From Dyella monticola (GTDB taxonomy: Bacteria > Pseudomonadota > Gammaproteobacteria > Xanthomonadales > Rhodanobacteraceae), in the NCBI RefSeq assembly GCF_003363155.1, contig NZ_QRBE01000001.1, positions 1 through 64,000 on the forward strand: DNA of 64,000 nt, written 5' to 3'. The translations under genes were made by a program, and so were the position numbers. The notes beneath the pieces are model-generated. The model saw nothing but the letters and a program-made list of their open reading frames with translations. It did not search any database and had not been told where the DNA came from. Positions within the stretch are counted from its first letter, which is position 1. Each line of letters starts with the position of its first letter. This document shows positions 9,196 through 16,677 of this stretch, in pieces.

Positions 9196-9555
9196 TTACG
9201 CCGCTTCGAACGCACCACGCAACCACTCCATTTTAGCGCTTTCGCCCGGTCCGTCGTAGGTCACCACATCGAAGCGGCAAGCCTGTTGCGCATGCCTGGG
9301 GTTGGCCGCGAGCCACAATTGTGCCGTCTGCACCAGCTTGGCCTGCTTGGATGCCGTTATGGACATCGCGGCGCTGCCATAACCGGCGCGCACGCGATGG
9401 CGTACTTCCACAAACACCACGGTATCGCCATCGCGCATCACCAGATCGAGTTCGCCGTAGCGCGTGGTGTAGTTGCGCGCAAGCACTGCCAGCCCCGCAT
9501 GCTCAAGTTCTTTGCATGCGCGTTGCTCGAACGCCGCTCCCGCCGCGCGCATCAA
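9196..9555 (-). CDS. yraN: YraN family (UPF0102) nuclease-like protein
   Basis: A 119-residue protein of the YraN family, which has a restriction-endonuclease-like fold; the biological role is unknown. The core GELDLVMRDGDTVVFVEVR (about residues 34-52) supplies the acidic residues of the PD-(D/E)XK-like site, although the usual Lys at the end of the last motif is Arg here. The order rsmI / lpoA / yraN is the same as in Escherichia coli (yraL-yraM-yraN), with rsmI divergent. Its start overlaps the lpoA stop by four bases, indicating translational coupling. Confidence 0.88.
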   Translation of the reverse strand: MMRAAGAAFEQRACKELEHAGLAVLARNYTTRYGELDLVMRDGDTVVFVEVRHRVRAGYGSAAMSITASKQAKLVQTAQLWLAANPRHAQQACRFDVVTYDGPGESAKMEWLRGAFEAA

Positions 9556-11393
9556 CCACCGTTGGGTTGAGCGGCGGGCATGGGTGCGCTGCTCGCCGGC
9601 GCGGGTGCACTGCCGGCAGCCGCCGGCGCACTGTCCATGTCCAGGCTGCCGTTGGTCGGGCGCGCCAGGCCGTCCTGGAATTTCAGCCAGCTCAGCACGC
9701 GCTTGACGTTGCCGAACGTATCGGATGCAAGCTGGCCGGAAGCACCGGGCAGGTAGCTACCCGGATGGCTGCGCAGCCAGTCGATGTAGGGCACGAGGTT
9801 CCATGCGTCCATGCCGAAGGCAAACAGTTGCGCGGTGCCATCGCGTGCGGCGGGCAGTTGCGATGCGACGTCGTGGTAGCTGGGCAAGCCGGTCTGCGCG
9901 TCGAACAGCCACGGCGCGTCGCAGAACTCCACGCCTTCCAGGTCGCGATCGGCAGCAGCATTGTCGCTACCGCTATAGATGTGCGACGTGCCAAATACTG
10001 GCAGGTTGATCCGTGCCACGCGCAGCTGCGGCAAAAGCAGACGAGCCTGCTCCACGCGCATGCTGATGAAGATGCCTGCATCGGAGCCCGCACTGCCGGC
10101 ATTCAATGCATTGATGGCGTCGCCGTCATTGACGCCCGTCGCTGGAAGCTGCGCGCTGCCGGCGATCTGGCCGCCCTTGGCTTCCAGTTCCGCCTTGAAT
10201 GCGGCGGCAGAGCGCTTGGCGAAATCATCGCCCGAAATGATGACGTAGGCGTTGTGCACGCCGCGCTCGATCATGTGATCGGCCGCCTGTGCGCCTTCGT
10301 CTTCGGGCATCAGCGCAAATTGGCTTGCGGTGCCGGCGGGCAGTGTTTTGTTGTCCGAATGATTGAGCGCAAGCACTGGAACCGGCAGTGAAGCCTGGCC
10401 AAGCACGCCCATCACTTCTGCGCGCGTCAGCGGCCCCACCACCAGTTGTGCACCATCGGTGACCGCCTGGTTATAGGCCTTGATCGCGCTGGCGGCGTTG
10501 CCGCCACTGTCGTACACGCGAATCGCCGCGCGCGGTGCGTGGGTGTCGGACGATTGGAAATACGCCGCGAAGAAACCTTCGCGAATAGCGTTGGAAGCGG
10601 CCGTGAGACCATCGCTGCTGGGCAATAGCAGCGCGACGTGCGCAGGCATCTTGTAGCCTTCGCGCACGCTGGCCCCGGTGCCCGGCACGAGCGTGCCGAC
10701 AGCCTGGTTGAGATTGGGCTGCGTTTGCGCCACGGTGACGCCGAGGCGACCCAACGCTTCGTTTACCCACGGCAGCATGCGATCGCCCGGTTGCATGGCC
10801 GAGGCGCGCTGTTTGAGTGGGTCGGCGCCGAGCTTGGCGAGCAGGTCCAGGGCCTGATTACGGTTCTGTTCGCGATCGGCGCCGTGTAATACATCATCCA
10901 GTTCGATGCGATTACGCGCTGCGCCCCACAGATCGCCGGTGCCGGCAAGCGCATCCGCGCGCAGTATCAACAAACGTGGACGCAAGTCCGGCGGAACGTT
11001 GAGCTTGGGCTGTGTGGTCAGGCGCAACGCCGTGGCGGGGTCGCGCTGATGCAGTGCGATCTCCGCGCGCAGGAGATCCAGGCGCACGGATTCATCGTCG
11101 GTGAGCTGGTCGCGGTCGATGCCTGCGACGATGGGAGCGGCACGATCGAGCGCGTTTTCTTCGCGATAGGCTTCAGCAGCCAGCAGCTTGTAATGATCGG
11201 CGCGGCTCGAGGTTTGCGCAGCGAGGGCAAGATAAGCCTGCGCGGCGCGATCGAACTGCCCCTGATTGGCCAGATTCGCGGCACTTTGCGCCGCGGCGAT
11301 CTCGGCGGGCGAACGCGGGGCCACGGCAGGCGCGCAGGCGCTCAATGCCAGCGAAATAAGCAGTCCAGACGCAACAAGACGACGCGGGCGCAT
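9552..11393 (-). CDS. lpoA: LpoA/LppC-type penicillin-binding protein activator lipoprotein
   Basis: An outer-membrane lipoprotein of 613 residues with signal peptide and lipobox (LSAC, Cys20). The N-terminal half (about 35-200) is a helical TPR-like region rich in Ala and Leu. The C-terminal half (about 250-580) is a periplasmic-binding-protein fold (HVALLLPSSDG, then VVGPLTRAEV). This is the architecture of LpoA (LppC/YraM), which reaches through the peptidoglycan to stimulate PBP1A. The C-terminus ends in an Ala/Pro-rich low-complexity tail. It heads the operon lpoA-yraN-FAD oxidase-UDG-like and is divergent from rsmI. The activator role is inferred from family and synteny. Confidence 0.88.
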   Translation of the reverse strand: MRPRRLVASGLLISLALSACAPAVAPRSPAEIAAAQSAANLANQGQFDRAAQAYLALAAQTSSRADHYKLLAAEAYREENALDRAAPIVAGIDRDQLTDDESVRLDLLRAEIALHQRDPATALRLTTQPKLNVPPDLRPRLLILRADALAGTGDLWGAARNRIELDDVLHGADREQNRNQALDLLAKLGADPLKQRASAMQPGDRMLPWVNEALGRLGVTVAQTQPNLNQAVGTLVPGTGASVREGYKMPAHVALLLPSSDGLTAASNAIREGFFAAYFQSSDTHAPRAAIRVYDSGGNAASAIKAYNQAVTDGAQLVVGPLTRAEVMGVLGQASLPVPVLALNHSDNKTLPAGTASQFALMPEDEGAQAADHMIERGVHNAYVIISGDDFAKRSAAAFKAELEAKGGQIAGSAQLPATGVNDGDAINALNAGSAGSDAGIFISMRVEQARLLLPQLRVARINLPVFGTSHIYSGSDNAAADRDLEGVEFCDAPWLFDAQTGLPSYHDVASQLPAARDGTAQLFAFGMDAWNLVPYIDWLRSHPGSYLPGASGQLASDTFGNVKRVLSWLKFQDGLARPTNGSLDMDSAPAAAGSAPAPASSAPMPAAQPNGG

Positions 11394-11564
11394 GGGTTCG
11401 GTTGACTCCTAGGGCACATCCCTGGTGGCAATTGCGCGATGATAGCCGATCGCATCATGGCTTCGCCGCGATGGGTGGCTCACCATGCCCTCCCGATGGC
11501 GAGGTGATCTGCGAATGAATCGCGCCGGCAACGCCCGCGCAAATGAGCCGGAGCATCCTGAGCC

Positions 11565-12404
11565 ATGCCTAATAATGAGAAGGGTTGCCTGTGGGTAGTG
11601 GCAACACCGATCGGTCATCGCGATGACATGTCCCTGCGCGCCATCGAAATCTTGCGCAGCGTCGCCCTGATCGCCGCCGAAGACACGCGGCACAGCCGCC
11701 CCATGCTGCTGCAACACAATGTCGGTACGCCGTTGGTGGCACTGCATGAGCACAACGAACGTGAAGCGGTGGCGTCCCTCGTGCGTCGGCTGGAGCACGG
11801 CGAATCCATTGCATTGATTTCGGATGCAGGCACGCCGCTGATCAGCGATCCGGGTTTTCGACTCGTGCGTGCGGCGCGCGAGGCGGGCATCCGCTGCATG
11901 CCCGTGCCAGGCGCGTGTGCGGCCATCGCGGCGCTTTCGGTGGCGGGGTTGCCCAGTGATCGTTTTGTGTTCGAGGGATTTCTTCCCCCTAAAACGGCCG
12001 CGCGCCGCAGCCGGCTGGAAGAACTTGCGGGTGATCCGCGCACGCTGATTTTTTACGAATCGTCGCACCGCATTGTCGAAAGCCTCGCCGACATGCGCGA
12101 TGTGTTCGGTGCCGAGCGCGAAGCCGTGCTCGCGCGCGAACTCACCAAGATGTTCGAAACCGTCATCGGCGAGCCGCTGTCGCAACTGGCGGCTCGCGTG
12201 GTGAGTGACCCCGATCAGCAGCGTGGCGAGTGCGTGATTCTCGTTGCCGGTCGCGGCGAAGAAACCGATGCGAAAGTGGCCGAAGGCCAGCGTGTGTTCG
12301 CGATCTTGCGTGACGAACTGCCGCCGGCGAAGGCGGCGAAGCTGGCGGCGGCCATCACCGGCGCGCCGCGCAAATTGCTTTACGGCGACAAGGGGGAAGG
12401 CTGA
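11565..12404 (+). CDS. rsmI: 16S rRNA 2'-O-methyltransferase RsmI
   Basis: Methylates the ribose of C1402 in 16S rRNA using S-adenosylmethionine. RsmH, encoded 1.3 kb downstream, methylates the base of the same nucleotide, so both C1402 enzymes flank rnpB here. The 279-residue protein has the tetrapyrrole-methylase fold: LWVVATPIG (residues 8-16), AAEDTRHSR, SDAGTPLISDPGF and VPGACAAIAALSVAGLP are the characteristic loops. One oddity is HRDD after ATPIG, where most RsmI proteins have NLxD. The ATG at 11565 lies 171 bases from the divergent lpoA start. Confidence 0.95.
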   Translation: MPNNEKGCLWVVATPIGHRDDMSLRAIEILRSVALIAAEDTRHSRPMLLQHNVGTPLVALHEHNEREAVASLVRRLEHGESIALISDAGTPLISDPGFRLVRAAREAGIRCMPVPGACAAIAALSVAGLPSDRFVFEGFLPPKTAARRSRLEELAGDPRTLIFYESSHRIVESLADMRDVFGAEREAVLARELTKMFETVIGEPLSQLAARVVSDPDQQRGECVILVAGRGEETDAKVAEGQRVFAILRDELPPAKAAKLAAAITGAPRKLLYGDKGEG

Positions 12405-12464
12405 ACGGCAGCTTTTGCCCGGGTTTTTCCATGTTTTTTTGCTGATGCACCAGCGCGAGGCCGC

Positions 12465-12470
12465 TATAAT
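12465..12470 (+). promoter_or_regulatory. -10 element of the rnpB promoter
   Basis: A perfect TATAAT lies about seven bases before the 5' end of the RNase P RNA. The -35 region is poor (CTGATG at 17-bp spacing, or TTGCTG at 20), which is acceptable for a strong -10. Confidence 0.7.
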
Positions 12471-12477
12471 GCGCGAC

Positions 12478-12837
12478 GGAGTCGGCCGGGCAGTCGCGTC
12501 GCGCCATGTGCGCGTCGAGGAAAGTCCGGGCTCCACAGGGCAGAGTGCCAGGTAACGCCTGGGCAGCGTGAGCTGACGGCCAGTGCAACAGAAAGCAAAC
12601 CGCCGATGGCCCGCAAGGGCACAGGTAAGGGTGAAATGGTGCGGTAAGAGCGCACCGCACGCGGGGACAACGTCGCGTGGCACGGTAAACCCCACTCGGA
12701 GCAAGACCAAATAGGGGAACGATAACGCGGCCCGCGTTGTTCCCGGGTAGGTTGCTGGAGCCAGGCGGTGACGCCTGGCCGAGAGGAATGACTGTCGCGC
12801 CGCAAGGCGTACAGAACCCGGCTTATAGGCCGACTCC
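12478..12837 (+). ncRNA. rnpB: RNase P catalytic RNA (type A)
   Basis: The catalytic RNA that removes 5' leaders from tRNA precursors. The conserved blocks are all present in order: the GGAGTCGGCCGGGCAGTCGC 5' end (P1/P2), GAGGAAAGTCCGGGCTCC, ACAGGGCAGAGTGCCAGG, CAGAAAGCAAACCGCC, GGTAAGGGTGAAATGGTGCG, GGTAAACCCC, and the 3' block AGAACCCGGCTTATAGGCCGACTCC (quoted in pieces here). The first and last bases pair as helix P1 (GGAGTCGGCC with GGCCGACTCC). About 360 nucleotides is normal for the A type. Ends are estimated from the P1 helix to within a few bases. Confidence 0.97.
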
Positions 12838-12853
12838 ACCTCTTCCTGGCGCA

Positions 12854-12890
12854 GGTGCTGCCATCCCCCGGTCGTCGGGGGTGGTGCACC
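12854..12890 (+). terminator. GC-rich hairpin downstream of rnpB
   Basis: GGTGC and GCACC enclose an inner stem CCCCCG / CGGGGG with a five-base loop, starting 17 bases after the RNase P RNA. It may terminate or process the rnpB transcript; there is no T-run. Apart from this hairpin and the dcw promoter, I see nothing else in the 316 bases between rnpB and mraZ. Confidence 0.4.
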
Positions 12891-13079
12891 GGGCCGGTTC
12901 GCACGAATGAACGATCGATTCATCCGCGCGTGTCAGCCAACGCCTGTAGGGGCCTGTCAGGAAAGGGCTCGTCTGAGCAAAAAATCCACAGCGATCAAGC
13001 ACCTCGGGAAGCTTCCTAGAAATCGCTGGAAATTTGGCCACACTGTTGCCTTTCTCTTTGATTCACAAGCAAAAATTTC

Positions 13080-13108
13080 TTGACAGTCTCATAGGGCGAG
13101 ACTATCGT
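13080..13108 (+). promoter_or_regulatory. Sigma70 promoter of the dcw cluster
   Basis: TTGACA (13080-13085) and TATCGT (13103-13108) are separated by exactly 17 bases, giving a predicted start near 13115, about 40 bases before the mraZ start codon. The last base of the -10 is also the first base of the first MraZ box, so MraZ bound there would block polymerase directly. Confidence 0.75.
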
Positions 13109-13142
13109 GGGACCCTGTGTGAAATCGTGGGATTTCGTGGGA
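13108..13142 (+). promoter_or_regulatory. MraZ operator: phased TGGGA boxes
   Basis: TGGGA occurs at 13108, 13128 and 13138, and a degenerate copy, TGTGA, at 13118. The four units therefore repeat every 10 bases (5-base box, 5-base spacer), the arrangement known for MraZ binding in Escherichia coli and Mycoplasma. This implies autorepression of the cluster by MraZ. Confidence 0.82.
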
Positions 13143-13153
13143 GTTCCTAGGCC

Positions 13154-13600
13154 GTGTTCCAGGGCGAAACCGCCATCACCGTCGATGACAAAGGCCGGCT
13201 GGCCATCCCGACCGCATATCGGGAACTGGTTACGGAGGCGTGCGCCAATCGGCTGGTGATCACCTATAACCCGTTCGAGTCGGGCTGCCTCTGGCTGTTC
13301 CCACACGCCGAATGGGAGCGGGTGCGCGATCAGGTGAACGCCTTGCCGAGCGTCAAGGCCGTGCACCGTGCCTTGCAGATGAAGCTGGTCGGTGCGGCGG
13401 CGATGGTGGAGCCGGATGGCGCCATGCGCATCCTGCTGCCGGCCAGTCAGCGCACGGCGGCGGGCATCGAGAAAAAAGCGGTCTTGCTGGGGATGGGCAA
13501 CAAGTTCGAGCTTTGGAGCGAACAGGCCCACCTGGCCAAGATCCGCCAGACCATCGGCGAAGACGAAATCAGCGACGACATGGCGGACCTGCGGCTCTGA
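13154..13600 (+). CDS. mraZ: Transcriptional regulator MraZ
   Basis: A 148-residue DNA-binding protein made of two AbrB/SpoVT-like swapped-hairpin domains. It forms a ring and represses its own operon. The family signature [14 protein letters not shown] (residues 11-24) and the second copy [15 protein letters not shown] (about 85-99) are both present. The start is GTG at 13154: it gives the standard N-terminus MFQGETAI, and no upstream in-frame ATG fits. First gene of the dcw cluster, followed 55 bases later by rsmH. Its own boxes lie at 13108-13142. Confidence 0.95.
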   Translation: MFQGETAITVDDKGRLAIPTAYRELVTEACANRLVITYNPFESGCLWLFPHAEWERVRDQVNALPSVKAVHRALQMKLVGAAAMVEPDGAMRILLPASQRTAAGIEKKAVLLGMGNKFELWSEQAHLAKIRQTIGEDEISDDMADLRL

Positions 13601-13655
13601 CCGATGACGGTCCGGGCGCGCAGGCGGATGCAAACAAGAGCGGGAGTGCGGCGGC

Positions 13656-14591
13656 ATGGCTGAGCCTCAGCACATCCCGGTGATGCTGAATGAAGCGGTG
13701 GAGGGTCTCGCCGTGCGGGCAGGCGGGCGTTATCTGGATGGCACCTTTGGACGCGGCGGTCACGCCCGCGCCGTGCTGTCGCGCCTCGGTCCCGAGGGCC
13801 GCCTGTTGCTGATGGATCGCGATCCGCAAGCGATCGCCGCCGCGCAAAAAGCCTTCGCCGGCGATCCGCGCGTGGCGATCCGCCACGCCAATTTCTCCAC
13901 GCTCGCCGAATGGGACGAAACCGCCGCCGGTCTCGATGGCGTGTTGCTCGATCTTGGCGTTTCCTCGCCGCAACTGGATGAGGCCGCGCGCGGTTTCAGC
14001 TTTATGGGGGATGCGCCGCTGGACATGCGCATGGACCCCACGCAAGGAGAAAGCGCGGCGGATTTCCTCGCCCATGCCGACGAGCGCGAGATCGCCGATG
14101 TGCTTTGGATGTACAGTGAGGAGCGTTTCAGCCGCAAGATCGCCCGCACTATCGTGGAGCGCCGAAAGGAATCGCCCATCACCCGCACCGGCGAGTTGGC
14201 GGCCTTGGTCGAACGCCTCCTCGGCCGACGCGAACCCGGCAAGCACCCGGCCACGCGCACGTTCCAGGCGTTGCGCATTCGCGTAAACGGCGAGCTCGAA
14301 GCGCTTCAGCGCGGCCTGGAAGTGGCACTCGAACGGCTCAGCCCAGGCGGTCGCCTGTCGATCATCAGCTTCCATTCGCTGGAAGATCGCAAGGTGAAGC
14401 AATTCATCCGCGATCACTCCGGTCGCGTGCAGGGCAGTCGCCGCGGTCCGCCGGTGACTGCAGCACCTGCTCGGCTCGCTGCGGTCGGCAAGGCGCAGTT
14501 TCCGTCCGAGGCGGAGCAATCGGCCAATCCGCGCGCGCGTTCGGCGGTGTTGCGGGTGGCGGAAAAACTGGCCGAAGGGGGGCAGGCATGA
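13656..14591 (+). CDS. rsmH: 16S rRNA m4C1402 methyltransferase RsmH (MraW)
   Basis: S-adenosylmethionine-dependent methylation of N4 of C1402 in 16S rRNA. The 311-residue product begins with HIPVMLNEAVEGL, followed by the SAM-binding loop DGTFGRGGHA (28-37). Later come LLLDLGVSSPQLD and ISFHSLEDRKVKQF, all diagnostic. Second dcw gene; its stop overlaps the ftsL start by four bases. It pairs functionally with RsmI upstream, and both act on the same decoding-centre nucleotide. Confidence 0.97.
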   Translation: MAEPQHIPVMLNEAVEGLAVRAGGRYLDGTFGRGGHARAVLSRLGPEGRLLLMDRDPQAIAAAQKAFAGDPRVAIRHANFSTLAEWDETAAGLDGVLLDLGVSSPQLDEAARGFSFMGDAPLDMRMDPTQGESAADFLAHADEREIADVLWMYSEERFSRKIARTIVERRKESPITRTGELAALVERLLGRREPGKHPATRTFQALRIRVNGELEALQRGLEVALERLSPGGRLSIISFHSLEDRKVKQFIRDHSGRVQGSRRGPPVTAAPARLAAVGKAQFPSEAEQSANPRARSAVLRVAEKLAEGGQA

Positions 14592-14860
14592 AGGGTGTCG
14601 GCGTCTTCTCGCTGCTGTTGCTGCTCGCCGCCGTGATGGTCAGCGCGATTGCGGTGGTGTGGACGCGCCATCAGAGCCGCTCGCTGTTCGTGCAGCTTTC
14701 GCAGTTACAAAGTCAGCGCGATGCGCTGAACATCGAATTCGGCCAGCTCGAATTGGAGCAGGCGACTTGGGCCGAGCCGCGCCGCATCGATAGCGAAGCG
14801 CGCACCAAGCTGGGCATGTTCGCACCGCGTCCGCAGGACGTGCAGTTGGTGCGGCAATGA
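14588..14860 (+). CDS. ftsL: Cell division protein FtsL
   Basis: A 90-residue bitopic membrane protein with one N-terminal membrane segment (about residues 5-22) and a periplasmic coiled coil rich in Leu and Gln (about 30-60). It forms the FtsQLB complex that activates FtsWI septal synthesis. The family diverges strongly in sequence; size, topology and position between rsmH and ftsI make the call. The C-terminal residues RTKLGMFAPRPQDVQLV match the conserved FtsL end. Starts and stops overlap both neighbours by four bases. Confidence 0.93.
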   Translation: MKGVGVFSLLLLLAAVMVSAIAVVWTRHQSRSLFVQLSQLQSQRDALNIEFGQLELEQATWAEPRRIDSEARTKLGMFAPRPQDVQLVRQ

Positions 14861-16677
14861 ACCGGTTACCGAAGATCGCCACCAAGTCAGGTTCACGTCA
14901 CAAGGTTGCCGGCCCCACCACGCGGCGACGCATGCTGTTGGTGATGGGTGTGCTCGGTGTGGCTTCGCTCGGGCTGGTGGCGCGAGCGTTCGATCTGCAA
15001 GTGGTGCAGAAGCAGTTTTATCAGACGCAAGGCGATGCGCGCTTCCTGCGGGTGGTGCCGATTCCGGTATCGCGCGGCACGATTTTCGATCGTAACGGTG
15101 AGCCGTTGGCGGTGTCGACACCGATGGTGTCCATCACGTGTGTGCCTTCGGAAGTGCTGGACAATCCTGATCGCATTCCCGCATTGGCGCAGGCGCTGGG
15201 CACGTCGGCCGATGATGTGAAGTCGTTCCTGGAGCAGCGCGCCGACCGCGAATTTACCTACCTGCGCCGGCAGATGAACCCGGAGGCAGCGCAAGCTGCG
15301 CTGGCACTGGGCATTCCAGGCGTAAACGGACAGCGTGAGTACAAGCGCTACTACCCGTCCGGCGAAGTGACCGCGCACGTGCTCGGCTTCACCAATATCG
15401 ATGATCACGGCCAGGAAGGCCTGGAGCTCGCCTTCGATAACTGGCTTGCCGGCAAGCCGGGCGCCAAGCGCGTGATTCGCGATCGCATGGGCCACATCGT
15501 CGAAGATGTGGAGCAGGTGCATGCGCCGCAGCCGGGGCAGAACCTCACGCTGAGCATCGATCGCCGCATCCAGTTCCTGGCCTACAGCGAGCTGAAGCAA
15601 CAGCTGCAAACGCTTAATGCCGATTCGGGCGAAATGGTGATCATGGATGTGCACACCGGCGAGATCCTCGCCATGGTGAGCCTGCCCACATATAACCCCA
15701 ACGCCGTCACCGGCAGCCAGCCCGCGCAGCGTCGCAACCGTGCCGTGACCGACGTAGTGGAGCCGGGCTCCACCATGAAGCCGTTCACCATGGCAGCTGG
15801 CCTGTCCAGCGGCAAGTACACGCCCACCGCACCGTTGATCGATACTGGCAACGGTCATTGGTATTTCATGGGCAAGGATATTCGTGACGTGGAGTCGGGC
15901 GGCAACGGCATGCTTACACCCACGGGCGTGCTCACCAAGTCCAGCAATATCGGTGCGGCGAAAATCGCACTGTCGCTGGATACCAAGTTTCTGTACGACA
16001 CGTACCGCGCATTCGGGTTCGGCGAGAGCACCGGCAGCGGCTTCCCCGGCGAATCGTCAGGCTTGCTCAGGCCGGGCCACACCTGGCGGCCGATCGAAAA
16101 GGCCACCATCGGTTATGGCTATGGTCTTAATGTCACGCCGCTGCAACTGGCGGTGGCGTACGCGACGCTGGCCGACGACGGCATGATGCACACGCCGACC
16201 TTTATCAAAGGCGGCGGCGATGAAGGCAAGCAGGTCATTTCGTCGACGATTGCGCACGAGCTGGTGGACATGCTCGAGACGGTCACCGCGCCCGGTGGTT
16301 CTGCCACGCGCGCCCAGATCGCCAACTACATCGTCGCCGGCAAGACCGGTACCGCGCATCTTGCTTCAGCGGGTGGCTACGCCAAGAACAACTACAACTC
16401 GCTGTTCGCCGGCATCGTGCCTGCCACCCATCCGCGCCTGGTCGGGGTGGTGGTGATCAACAATCCCAAGTCCAGCATCTATTACGGTGGCCTGGTTTCC
16501 GCGCCGGTATTTTCCAGCGTGATGACGGGCGCATTGCGCTTGCTCGATGTGCCGCCGGACAACATCGGCCGCTGGTACGCAGGCGGTCCGTTGCAGGCTG
16601 GTGGCGGCCTCGCTGGTACGGCGCCGCCGCAGAATCCGCAGGATGATCAATCTGCCGTGGAGGCCGTCGAACCATGA
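14857..16677 (+). CDS. ftsI: Septal peptidoglycan transpeptidase FtsI (PBP3)
   Basis: A 606-residue class B penicillin-binding protein that cross-links septal peptidoglycan. It has a basic cytoplasmic tail, one membrane segment (about 26-44), a pedestal domain (about 65-230) and a transpeptidase domain. The active-site motifs are complete: STMK (305-308, catalytic Ser305), SSN (362-364) and KTG (496-498). The segment RGTIFDRNGEPLA is typical of the pedestal start. A short Gly/Ala/Pro-rich C-terminal tail follows the catalytic domain. Coupled by overlap to ftsL and murE. Confidence 0.97.
   Translation: MNRLPKIATKSGSRHKVAGPTTRRRMLLVMGVLGVASLGLVARAFDLQVVQKQFYQTQGDARFLRVVPIPVSRGTIFDRNGEPLAVSTPMVSITCVPSEVLDNPDRIPALAQALGTSADDVKSFLEQRADREFTYLRRQMNPEAAQAALALGIPGVNGQREYKRYYPSGEVTAHVLGFTNIDDHGQEGLELAFDNWLAGKPGAKRVIRDRMGHIVEDVEQVHAPQPGQNLTLSIDRRIQFLAYSELKQQLQTLNADSGEMVIMDVHTGEILAMVSLPTYNPNAVTGSQPAQRRNRAVTDVVEPGSTMKPFTMAAGLSSGKYTPTAPLIDTGNGHWYFMGKDIRDVESGGNGMLTPTGVLTKSSNIGAAKIALSLDTKFLYDTYRAFGFGESTGSGFPGESSGLLRPGHTWRPIEKATIGYGYGLNVTPLQLAVAYATLADDGMMHTPTFIKGGGDEGKQVISSTIAHELVDMLETVTAPGGSATRAQIANYIVAGKTGTAHLASAGGYAKNNYNSLFAGIVPATHPRLVGVVVINNPKSSIYYGGLVSAPVFSSVMTGALRLLDVPPDNIGRWYAGGPLQAGGGLAGTAPPQNPQDDQSAVEAVEP

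Noticed and set aside
11409-12923. 504-codon open frame on the minus strand across rsmI and rnpB
   Set aside because: It covers the RNase P RNA and the antisense of rsmI; it has no domain character and is a GC-rich shadow frame.
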